Positions 8,813 through 16,203 of a stretch of 64,000 nt of DNA are shown here, piece after piece. Each line of letters opens with the position of its first letter. Within the stretch, counting starts at the first letter, position 1. The DNA is from Flexibacter flexilis DSM 6793 (GTDB lineage Bacteria > Bacteroidota > Bacteroidia > Cytophagales > Flexibacteraceae), in the NCBI RefSeq assembly GCF_900112255.1, contig NZ_FOLE01000001.1:186001-250000 (forward strand), written 5' to 3'. The notes beneath the pieces are model-generated. The model was given only the letters and a program-made list of their open reading frames with translations. It ran no database searches and was not told where the DNA came from. The translations under genes and the position numbers were made by a program.

Positions 8813-9613
8813 ATGAAATTTAATACCATTACATTGGCCATCCTTTGGGGCTTGGGCAGTACGTTTAGTGCATTGGGACAAACGGATTCGACGCGCTATT
8901 TCCGCACCTCCACAACGCCTAAAAATACACCAACGCCAGCTCCTGCGGTTGTGGCAAACACGACACCTGTAATACAACAAGATGTACCTGCCGCAAAATA
9001 TCCGCGCAAAATATCAGTAATGCTCAACCCTCAGCACGTATTTTACAGACAAGCACGCATTGACATAGAGCTATTTAGCCGCCGTGAAAGACCTAATGCC
9101 TTTATTTCGGAGCAATCGCTTACCATCGCACCACGATTTACAAGTACAGAGCGTTGGGGCGTGTGGGGGCCACACGACGACTATGCCAAAGTAAGAGCTA
9201 TCGGCGCAGACGTTTATCACAAACTTTATTTGGGTGAAAAAATGATGGGTGATATCCAAGACACTAAATTTTATGTGGCTTATGGCGCAGGATTCAACCG
9301 CAGCACCATGCAACACATGGTAGATTATAGCTCTCCCGATTTTGTGTATAATCTAGACGATACCATTTCCAAACAGTCTGTGGTACAATACAATTTCTTC
9401 GCGATGGCAGGTATGCAAATACGTGCTGCCAAACATTTCATTTTTGATTTTTATGGCGGTCTGGGCGGCAAACAAGCCGTATATTTGTCGTCTGTGCCTA
9501 TGGTTTCGCGCTCTGATGCTTACCGTTCACCAAACTATTCTGGCGCGTATGCTTTATTAGGATTACGATTAGGCTTCCAGACAAGCGGCAGACCTCGTAA
9601 ACCTACCATCTAA
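8813..9613 (+). CDS. Single-module outer-membrane-type protein, paralogue 3
   Basis: 266 residues with a signal peptide (about 1-22, ends SALGQ). A Thr/Pro/Ala-rich linker (about 30-60) that the other paralogues lack comes next, then one module copy (about 64-258). This copy carries VMLNPQHVFYRQARID, IELFSRRERPNAF, YGAGFN and ALLGLRLGFQ. It is the most diverged of the four copies. The last 11 bases overlap the 3' end of ung on the other strand, with no terminator visible between the convergent genes. The linker might place the module away from the membrane or cell wall (inference). Family not recognised. Confidence 0.7.
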   Translation: MKFNTITLAILWGLGSTFSALGQTDSTRYFRTSTTPKNTPTPAPAVVANTTPVIQQDVPAAKYPRKISVMLNPQHVFYRQARIDIELFSRRERPNAFISEQSLTIAPRFTSTERWGVWGPHDDYAKVRAIGADVYHKLYLGEKMMGDIQDTKFYVAYGAGFNRSTMQHMVDYSSPDFVYNLDDTISKQSVVQYNFFAMAGMQIRAAKHFIFDFYGGLGGKQAVYLSSVPMVSRSDAYRSPNYSGAYALLGLRLGFQTSGRPRKPTI

Positions 9614-10265
9614 TCGGCGTTTTGCCGTGTGCCTGCAAATACTCATTGGTGCGCGAAAAATGATGATTACCATAAAAACCACGTTCCGCCGAGAGCGGCG
9701 AAGGGTGTACTGATTTCAAAATTAAATGCTTGGTGGGGTCTATGACTCCACCTTTTTTTTGCGCAGGCGAACCCCACAAAATAAACACAAGGTTTTCGCG
9801 CTGCTCCGACAAAGCATAAATCACAGCATCCGTAAATTTCTCCCAACCTTTGTTCTGATGCGAACCCGCCGTGTTGGCGCGTACCGTCAGCACCGAGTTG
9901 AGCAACAAAACGCCTTGCTCTGCCCAACGTTCCAAGTTGCCTGAGGCGGGTGCAGCCTGCCCCAAATCGTTATTAATTTCTTTAAAAATATTGACCAAAG
10001 ACGGTGGTTTGCGCACACCATCATTCACCGAAAAACTCAAGCCGTTGGCCTGACCTTCACCATGATACGGGTCTTGCCCCAAAATCACCACTTTCGCATT
10101 TTCAAAACTGCATTTGTCAAAAGCATTAAAAATAAGTTTGCCCGCAGGGTAAACCGTTTGGGTACGATATTCTTCTTTCACGAAAGAGGCGAGTTGCTCA
10201 AAATACGGCTTTTCAAATTCGGGTTGTAATACGTTTTTCCAAGATTCAGCAATTTGAACATTCAT
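9603..10265 (-). CDS. ung: Uracil-DNA glycosylase, family 1
   Basis: 220 residues, normal for family-1 UNG. It removes uracil arising from cytosine deamination or dUMP misincorporation, starting base-excision repair. The water-activating motif GQDPYH is at residues 63-68 (Asp65 catalytic) and the minor-groove loop HPSPLSA at 187-193 (His187 catalytic). The aromatic clamp GLSFSV and the Asn in LLNSVLTVR are also present. The gene is transcribed toward the outer-membrane paralogue cluster and overlaps it by 11 bases tail to tail. The upstream DUF3137 gene is separated by a terminator, so ung is probably monocistronic. Confidence 0.97.
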   Translation of the reverse strand: MNVQIAESWKNVLQPEFEKPYFEQLASFVKEEYRTQTVYPAGKLIFNAFDKCSFENAKVVILGQDPYHGEGQANGLSFSVNDGVRKPPSLVNIFKEINNDLGQAAPASGNLERWAEQGVLLLNSVLTVRANTAGSHQNKGWEKFTDAVIYALSEQRENLVFILWGSPAQKKGGVIDPTKHLILKSVHPSPLSAERGFYGNHHFSRTNEYLQAHGKTPIRW

Positions 10266-10332
10266 GGCGCGGCAATGTTTTGGTATCTAAAATTGGGCTG
10301 CAAGGTCTGCGATTTGGCTGGATTATCCAAAC

Positions 10333-10364
10333 AAAAAGGCCATTGCAAACGCAATGGCCTTTTA
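10333..10364 (-). terminator. Terminator of the DUF3137 gene
   Basis: Arms AAAAAGGCCATTGC and GCAATGGCCTTTT flank a 4-base loop. Read on the minus strand, the hairpin is followed by a T run, placing the 3' end of the DUF3137 transcript before ung. Confidence 0.85.
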
Positions 10365-10387
10365 TAAAACTTTATGTTACAGATACT

Positions 10388-11332
10388 TTACTGATTAATG
10401 ACTTCAAATTCTTTGTGCGCAGCGAAATGTTCGATAACGCTAATCGGGAAATATAAATCGTTGAAATGCACCCGAATGGAGTCAAAGTTCAAGCTGGTAG
10501 TCATTACGTTTGGTTCAAACAAATCTTTGTCGTGGGCGATGGCCACATACATTTTGTTGTAAACAAACGAAATATATACGTCGTTGTGAAGCTGATTTTT
10601 GAAAGCTACTATTTTGCTCACAAACTCTTCATTAAACATTTGTTGCGCCTCTACCAATTGTTTGTCGGACAAAACACGTACCTGAAAATACGAGTTAAAT
10701 TGTTCGTTGTTCAACTTTAGCACCTGTCCAACGACATCGCCTTTGGCTTTATTCGGCTCTATTACCACGTCAGCAGGAAACGGCTTGGGTGACTCGGCAA
10801 CAAAAAAGATACCTCTAAACTGGTATTTTGCTCCGAATTTCGCTCGATCATCTTTGCTCTTAAATTTGGCTTTCAGCTCCGAAAACTCAATTTTTACATT
10901 GTCCACCGTTCCCGAAACATGGTCGTCGCCGTCCATGAAAATCGGTGTTTTTTGGAAAAAGCCACTATTAAAATATTCTCGCTGGGAGATAAAATGCTTT
11001 TTGTCGTAGTGTAACGTCGGGTTGATGAAGTGAATTAGTTTGTTGATTACGTGCAACTTAAACTCTTCATAATAACTCGTATTTTTGATAAGCGACTCAA
11101 ACATCATATAAAATCCGACAGCGGCCAATGCAAACACTGGGATAAAATATAGAATATAAATCGGCTCGGCGTGCGTTACGATAAAATACGCTGCCGATGG
11201 AAAAAATACACCCAAAGCCGCGACCAACAAGCCCATTTTTACCAAAATGGATTTGCGGCTCTTTTCTATATTATGCAATTCGGGAACCAGTTCCTTATCA
11301 TAGAAACTTTTGAGATTATGCAGCTTGTTCAT
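10388..11332 (-). CDS. DUF3137 domain membrane protein
   Basis: 314 residues. A charged N-terminal helix is followed by two adjacent TM segments (about 33-53 and 58-78, IYILYFIPVFALAAVGFYMM) and then a long soluble domain. This soluble domain contains FFQKTPIFMDGDDHVSGTVDNV and RGIFFVAE, where I recognise the DUF3137 pattern (galanin-like in some databases). The topology suggests an inner-membrane protein with a cytoplasmic C-terminal domain. No enzyme motif is visible and the function is unknown. It stands alone between a terminator and a roughly 290-base AT-rich gap. Confidence 0.75.
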   Translation of the reverse strand: MNKLHNLKSFYDKELVPELHNIEKSRKSILVKMGLLVAALGVFFPSAAYFIVTHAEPIYILYFIPVFALAAVGFYMMFESLIKNTSYYEEFKLHVINKLIHFINPTLHYDKKHFISQREYFNSGFFQKTPIFMDGDDHVSGTVDNVKIEFSELKAKFKSKDDRAKFGAKYQFRGIFFVAESPKPFPADVVIEPNKAKGDVVGQVLKLNNEQFNSYFQVRVLSDKQLVEAQQMFNEEFVSKIVAFKNQLHNDVYISFVYNKMYVAIAHDKDLFEPNVMTTSLNFDSIRVHFNDLYFPISVIEHFAAHKEFEVINQ

Positions 11333-11626
11333 ATAGATAAAATTATATAAGTGGAAAATAAATTTTTATTATTTTACTGTATTGTTTCATACAAATTTAG
11401 AAATCTTAACAACAATTCCAAATCTTTCTTCTATCTTATATCCAATTTATTGTAACATTCTACGGCCTTTATCAAGGGTTTTTGGCCGTTCGTGTAATTT
11501 GTCTGATGTATTTTATAAAAAAGTATCCAAGTTTGCGTAAATAGAATGTATAACAAGCTTTTATTTTAACAAAATAGCAATTCATATTTAAGCATTATTT
11601 TATTATAATCTGTAAAAAATTAAGCA

Positions 11627-12865
11627 ATGAATATTACAGAAAATATCAAAGAAGGCCTCCGAGCCATACGTTCCAACACCCTACGCACTATCCTGACGGC
11701 TCTAATCATTGCCATTGGCATTACGGCATTGGTCGGCATCCTGACGGCTATCGACGGCATACAAGCCTCCGTAGATAGTAATTTGGCCGATTTGGGGGCA
11801 AATTCTTTTGAAATCAATAAAAAAGGGCAAGGCGGCGGCAGACGCAGACAAGGCGGCAAAGCAGAAAAAGTTTATCCCGAAATTACTTACAAAGAAGCTC
11901 TTGCTTACAAAGATTTATTTCAGAAAGCTTCACAAATTAGCGTTTCGACGGACGTTTCCTTCAATGCCGAAGTAAAACACGGATCTATTTCCACTAATCC
12001 CAACTCTCAAGTAACAGGCATTGACGAAAATTATTTGCAAAGCAAAGGTTTTAACCTTTCCAAAGGACGCGGATTTTCGACTACCGAACTCAAATACGGC
12101 GTACCTGTGGCCATTATTGGCCAAGAGCTAGGCGACAAACTTTTTCCGAAAATATCACCTATCAATAATTTTGTGCAGGTGCTTGGCGCGCGCTACATGG
12201 TGGTGGGCATCATCGAATCCAGTGGCGGCGGATTGGGCGGCAATGGCTCAAACAGAAGTGTACTTATTCCGCTGGAAAACGCCAACCAACTCGGAGCAGG
12301 CCAGACACTTACCTACAACATCACGACCATCTCCAAAGGCGGCGACATAGACAACGTAATGGGCGAAGCCACTGGCGTAATGCGTTTGGTGCGCCACGAC
12401 AAAACAGGCCAACCCAACTCTTTTGAAATCTCCAAAAGCGAGTCGCTGGCCTCAGCCATGGACAGCATCACGGGAAGCCTACGCGGTGCGGGCTTCGGCA
12501 TCGGATTCATTACGTTATTGGGCGCGGCTATCGGCCTAATGAATATTATGTTGGTGTCCGTAACAGAACGCACCAAAGAAATTGGCGTTCGTAAAGCCTT
12601 GGGCGCAACGCCTGCCCGCATTCGCCAACAGTTTTTGGTGGAAGCCGTCGTAATTTGCTTGTTGGGCGGCTTGGGCGGCATCGTACTGGGCATTTTGATA
12701 GGCAATGCGGTTTCTTCGCTTACGGGAGCTTCGGGCTTTATTGTGCCTTGGCTCTGGATTATGGTCGGGCTGGTGGTTTGCGTAGCCGTTGGCATTTTGT
12801 CGGGTTATTATCCTGCCTACAAAGCCTCCAAAATGGATCCGATTGAGTCTTTGCGATTTGAATAA
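11627..12865 (+). CDS. MacB/FtsX-type ABC transporter permease
   Basis: 412 residues with the MacB permease layout: TM1 (about 21-42, TILTALIIAIGITALVGILT), a large periplasmic domain (about 45-285), then three TM segments carrying the FtsX-fold signature ERTKEIGVRKALGAT. The first residues (ENIKEGLRAIRSNTLRT) match the amphipathic entry helix of this family. Such permeases pair with a separate ATPase and, often, an adaptor to export lipoproteins, peptides or drugs, or to transduce mechanical force. Neither ATPase nor adaptor gene is adjacent. Gly-rich stretches (GQGGGRRRQGG and SSGGGLGGNGSN) lie in the periplasmic domain. Confidence 0.9.
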   Translation: MNITENIKEGLRAIRSNTLRTILTALIIAIGITALVGILTAIDGIQASVDSNLADLGANSFEINKKGQGGGRRRQGGKAEKVYPEITYKEALAYKDLFQKASQISVSTDVSFNAEVKHGSISTNPNSQVTGIDENYLQSKGFNLSKGRGFSTTELKYGVPVAIIGQELGDKLFPKISPINNFVQVLGARYMVVGIIESSGGGLGGNGSNRSVLIPLENANQLGAGQTLTYNITTISKGGDIDNVMGEATGVMRLVRHDKTGQPNSFEISKSESLASAMDSITGSLRGAGFGIGFITLLGAAIGLMNIMLVSVTERTKEIGVRKALGATPARIRQQFLVEAVVICLLGGLGGIVLGILIGNAVSSLTGASGFIVPWLWIMVGLVVCVAVGILSGYYPAYKASKMDPIESLRFE

Positions 12866-12886
12866 ACAAACACTTTTTATAGTACA

Positions 12887-12934
12887 AAATGAGCAATATC
12901 AGGCCTGAAGCATTGGTATTGCTCATTTTCTTTT
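12887..12934 (+). terminator. Terminator after the permease gene
   Basis: Arms AAAATGAGCAATA (12887-12899) and TATTGCTCATTTT (12917-12929) form a perfect 13-bp stem, then CTTTT. Confidence 0.85.
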
Positions 12935-12965
12935 ATACACAAAAAAGCAGCATTGCTTACAAGGC

Positions 12966-12997
12966 TTTGGCGTTTTGAGACGGAAAAAGTATATTTG
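12966..12997 (+). promoter_or_regulatory. Promoter of the lipoprotein-protease-barrel operon
   Basis: TTTG (12966-12969), a 20-base spacer and TATATTTG (12990-12997) make a good -33/-7 Bacteroidota promoter. It lies 19 bases before the ATG at 13017. Transcription would therefore start after the TTG at 12975, which favours the ATG as the true start. Confidence 0.65.
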
Positions 12998-13016
12998 GCA
13001 AAATCTGATTTTGACA

Positions 13017-13712
13017 ATGTCTTTCTACAAATATATTCTTGGTTTGGTACTTATAGGATTGGCCGCTTGTAGTACGCGCGAAGTCGAGCCATTGGCCACG
13101 TATGCAGGGTTTGATTATTTTCCACTCCAAAAAGGCAACTACATTGTTTATGACGTGGATTCAACCACTTGGACAATTACTGCACAGAAATACAGTGTTC
13201 ATTACCAAATAAAAGAATTGGTAGGCGACTCATTTCCAGACCTTACAGGCAATACAGCCTTCAAAATCATGCGCTACAAACGTTACAATACGGCGCAAAC
13301 GTGGGCTTTCGATTCGGTCTGGACGGCCACACGCACCAGCCGCCAAGCCATTCGCAACGAAAACAATATTCCTTTTGTAAGGCTCATCTTCCCGCTACAA
13401 GTCGGCAATACTTGGAACGGCAACCAACTAAACGTTTACCAAAATCCGAATGCTCCTTACTATCGCCTCGACAGTGTAGGCATCAGCAAGCAATTAAAAG
13501 GGCTTAGTTTTGAAAAATGCCTGAAAGTAACACAGGCCAACGAAACTAATTTTTTGGGTAAAAATGTTGAGGTAGAATACTACGCCCAAAACATCGGCTT
13601 AGTGAGTAAAGCTGTTACCCAAATCGAATATTTAGACCAAAGTCTTTACGGAGATTCTGTAAAAATCGGAGGTATTTATACGCAAACCGCTATTGAATAT
13701 GGAAAAGAATAA
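13017..13712 (+). CDS. Putative outer-membrane lipoprotein
   Basis: 231 residues from ATG 13017: a lipoprotein signal peptide (MSFYKYILGLVLIGLAACS) with the lipobox Cys at about residue 18. The body is beta-rich with repeated YxVxYxI-type strands and regular Trp/Tyr. A longer reading from TTG 12975 would put 14 charged residues before the signal peptide and start upstream of the likely transcription start, so it is rejected. The 3' end overlaps the protease start by 14 bases, indicating translational coupling. I do not recognise the family. Context suggests a surface or periplasmic partner of the secreted protease. Confidence 0.75.
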   Translation: MSFYKYILGLVLIGLAACSTREVEPLATYAGFDYFPLQKGNYIVYDVDSTTWTITAQKYSVHYQIKELVGDSFPDLTGNTAFKIMRYKRYNTAQTWAFDSVWTATRTSRQAIRNENNIPFVRLIFPLQVGNTWNGNQLNVYQNPNAPYYRLDSVGISKQLKGLSFEKCLKVTQANETNFLGKNVEVEYYAQNIGLVSKAVTQIEYLDQSLYGDSVKIGGIYTQTAIEYGKE

Positions 13713-15342
13713 AAAAATAACACTACTATTCCTTGCACTTATGGCCAATGTAGCTGCTACGCTGGCCGCGCCGCGCAAATTTTTTGTTTATTTTACCGAT
13801 AAAAACAATTCGCCTTACAGCATTTTGCAGCCTCAAAACTTTTTGTCAGAGAGAGCCATCGCACGACGCACCAACCAAAACATTGCCATTACAACCCGCG
13901 ATTTGCCCGTAAACAGCAGCTATGTAAGTCAAGTGCAAGCCACTGGCGCAACCGTGCTTTATACGTCTCGGTGGTTCAATGCGGCCATTGTCGAAACGGA
14001 CAGCAGCGTATTGAATACCATTTTACAATTACCATTTGTAGCTAAATCTGAGCGGCTTACGCTGCGTCATTCGGGTAAAAATCTTTTTCCTGAAAGAAAC
14101 CTTACGGCCATCAAAACTGAAAATTATGGCCTATCACAAAACCAAATCCAGATGCTTGGTGCAGACACAATGCACGCGCTGGGTTATCGCGGGGAAGGAA
14201 TGCAAGTGGCTATTTTGGACGCAGGCTTTTTGGGTATAAATCAACACGAATCCTTCACACATTTGTTTACGAATCAGCAAATTTTGGGGACTTACGATTT
14301 TGTGGCTCGCGACTCGTCCGTTTACGAAGACCATTGGCACGGCGCGGGTGTGCTGTCGTGTATGGCCTCGTATGCGCCCAGCAAAGTAATTGGCACGGCC
14401 TTTAAAGCAAAATATTATTTGTTTCGCACCGAAAATGCCGCCACTGAATACGAAATTGAGTGCGCTAACTGGGCGATTGCCGCCGAAAAAGCCGACAGTT
14501 TGGGCGTAGATGTTATCAATAGTTCGTTGGGTTACACCAGCTTTGACGATGCCAGTATGAACTTGACTTACAACGACTTGGACGGAAACAAAACCATTAT
14601 CACACGGGCAGCAGACTACGCCGCAGCTACTGGTATGCTGGTGGTGAGCAGCGCAGGCAACGAAGGCAACAACACGGCTTGGGGCGGCTTTTTGTCTGTT
14701 CCCGCCGACGGCGATTCTATCCTGACAGTTGGGGCAGTAAATAGTGCAGGAAATTATGTTTCGTTTAGCTCCAGAGGCCCAACGGCAGACGGTCGTATTA
14801 AACCCGACGTAGTGGCACAAGGTTCGGCGGTGGCATTGGTCGCAGCAGGCACCACCAACCAATACACCACTTCCAGCGGCACTTCTTTTTCTTCGCCGCT
14901 GATGGCTGGTTTGGCCACTTCTTTTTGGCAAGCAAACCCAACGCTTAACAACTACCAAGTAATTGAGGCATTGCGCAATTCGGGAACAAATCACCTAACA
15001 CCCAACAACCAAATAGGTTACGGGATTCCGAGTTTTGTGCGTGCTCACCAGCTTTTGAGCAATACGCCTCCCAAGCTCGACAACCAAAATAGCCTTGTGA
15101 TAGCTCCTACCCTCGTGGGCAACCAGCCGCTTATGCTATACGTTGGTACAAAGCATTTGGGCAGCGAAGCAAACATTACGCTGTTGGAAGATACAGGCAA
15201 AATTATTGACAAAATGCACATTGCTGCCGCCGATTTCAAAAACACATTAGCCCTCAAAACACAAAATTTGAGCAAAGGTATTTTTATGGTTCGGGTAGAA
15301 ATGGGTTCGACGGTTCAGGTATTCCGATTACTCAAACAATAA
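13699..15342 (+). CDS. Secreted S8 (subtilisin-like) serine protease, T9SS cargo candidate
   Basis: 547 residues from ATG 13699, with signal peptide about 1-23 (ends TLAA). A pro-region runs about 25-140. The catalytic domain holds Asp174 (AILDAGF), His214 (DHWHGAGV), the oxyanion Asn321 (SSAGNEGN) and Ser396 (GTSFSSPLMAG), so the triad is complete. The last roughly 80 residues form a beta-domain ending GIFMVRVEMGS...VFRLLKQ. This resembles the T9SS type A sorting domain that directs proteins through the gliding-associated secretion system. The gene overlaps the lipoprotein upstream by 14 bases and lies 6 bases from the small barrel gene downstream. Substrate unknown; nutrition or surface processing are both possible. 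Confidence 0.92.
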   Translation: MEKNKKITLLFLALMANVAATLAAPRKFFVYFTDKNNSPYSILQPQNFLSERAIARRTNQNIAITTRDLPVNSSYVSQVQATGATVLYTSRWFNAAIVETDSSVLNTILQLPFVAKSERLTLRHSGKNLFPERNLTAIKTENYGLSQNQIQMLGADTMHALGYRGEGMQVAILDAGFLGINQHESFTHLFTNQQILGTYDFVARDSSVYEDHWHGAGVLSCMASYAPSKVIGTAFKAKYYLFRTENAATEYEIECANWAIAAEKADSLGVDVINSSLGYTSFDDASMNLTYNDLDGNKTIITRAADYAAATGMLVVSSAGNEGNNTAWGGFLSVPADGDSILTVGAVNSAGNYVSFSSRGPTADGRIKPDVVAQGSAVALVAAGTTNQYTTSSGTSFSSPLMAGLATSFWQANPTLNNYQVIEALRNSGTNHLTPNNQIGYGIPSFVRAHQLLSNTPPKLDNQNSLVIAPTLVGNQPLMLYVGTKHLGSEANITLLEDTGKIIDKMHIAAADFKNTLALKTQNLSKGIFMVRVEMGSTVQVFRLLKQ

Positions 15343-15348
15343 ACTGCT

Positions 15349-16062
15349 ATGAGTATTAAGATATTGATAATCAAAAAAATATTCTTGGCAATAGGCATTT
15401 TGCTCGCCAGCACGGCCTCCGCACAAGACACCGTACAAACACAAATACCTTTGCCGAAAGCCATGCCGAAGCGTTGGTTTTGTGCGGGACTAAGTGCCAA
15501 TGCTTATCGTGGAGACCTCTCCAACCGTTATGCGGCTTGGACACCTGCCTTTACGGCGGCTCTCCAACTCAATCGCGCCAAAAGGCTAAACGGGAGTTTT
15601 CAACTGTCCGTCGGGTCGGTGCAAGGGCAGCAATTGGGCTATACCTACTCCGATAGCCAAAATCCCACGAGTACCCCTAATAACTATTTTAAAACTTCGT
15701 TTTTTGCACTGGGCTACCAATTGCAATACAACCTTATCAAGCACCGCAGATTTTGTTGGTATGTGGCACAAGGCTTTGAATTTATGCGTTTTACACCGCG
15801 AGACAACCAAGACAAGGCACTGGCCGACCAAAAAAGTACACGCGCCAAAGACGAAACTTATGGCAGCTCAACCACTGCCCTACCGACTAGTATGGGCATA
15901 ACTTATTTTTTTGAAAATGGCCTTGGTTTGGGCATAAAAACGGGGTGGCGCAATCCCAGCACGGATTATATAGACAACATTTCCAAGCTGAGTAAATCGA
16001 GCCAAAAAGACAATATTGCATTTTTTACTTGGCAAATATTTTTGCCTTTTTCCAGCCACTAA
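15349..16062 (+). CDS. Small outer-membrane beta-barrel-type protein
   Basis: 237 residues, signal peptide about 1-25 (ends TASAQ). The mature part has alternating amphipathic strands with paired aromatics. Landmarks are LSANAYRGDLS (a motif reminiscent of the DUF6089 barrel family), FALGYQLQYNL, and a C-terminal strand AFFTWQIFLPF ending close to an aromatic residue, as barrels do. It starts six bases after the protease stop, so it belongs to the same operon. A role as outer-membrane anchor or export partner for the protease is inference; family placement is weak. Confidence 0.7.
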   Translation: MSIKILIIKKIFLAIGILLASTASAQDTVQTQIPLPKAMPKRWFCAGLSANAYRGDLSNRYAAWTPAFTAALQLNRAKRLNGSFQLSVGSVQGQQLGYTYSDSQNPTSTPNNYFKTSFFALGYQLQYNLIKHRRFCWYVAQGFEFMRFTPRDNQDKALADQKSTRAKDETYGSSTTALPTSMGITYFFENGLGLGIKTGWRNPSTDYIDNISKLSKSSQKDNIAFFTWQIFLPFSSH

Positions 16063-16203
16063 TTCAGTTATCAAAAAAGTTTTAACCTAAAACTTTCGCC
16101 TATTCGCGCGACATATAGCACAACCTATAACATTCCAACCTTGCCGCCCGCCCAACGCGTGCAAGCATGGGGCGTTTGCACCAATTACCACACCGAAACA
16201 ACA

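Larger units (their letters stand above)
6680..9590 (+). repeat. Four diverged copies of one protein module across three genes
   Basis: Module copies lie at about 6683-7265, 7340-7897, 8194-8757 and 9002-9586. Copies 2 and 3 are closest, sharing for example VMV.LPHLL..QLR.D.EIFSKK.RP at their start. Copies 1 and 4 are more diverged. The likely history is tandem gene duplication plus one in-frame fusion, or loss of one gene boundary. Confidence 0.75.

Noticed and set aside
11462-11489. ACGGCC...GGCCGT hairpin upstream of the MacB-type permease
   Set aside because: Only a 6-bp stem with a 16-base loop and no clear T tract; could be chance.
12975-13016. TTG start for the lipoprotein gene
   Set aside because: It lies upstream of the -7 element at 12990-12997 and would add 14 charged residues before a clear lipoprotein signal peptide.
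14134-14994. A 286-codon minus-strand open frame
   Set aside because: Fully inside the S8 protease gene, which has a complete catalytic triad; the antisense frame is Cys/His-rich shadow sequence.
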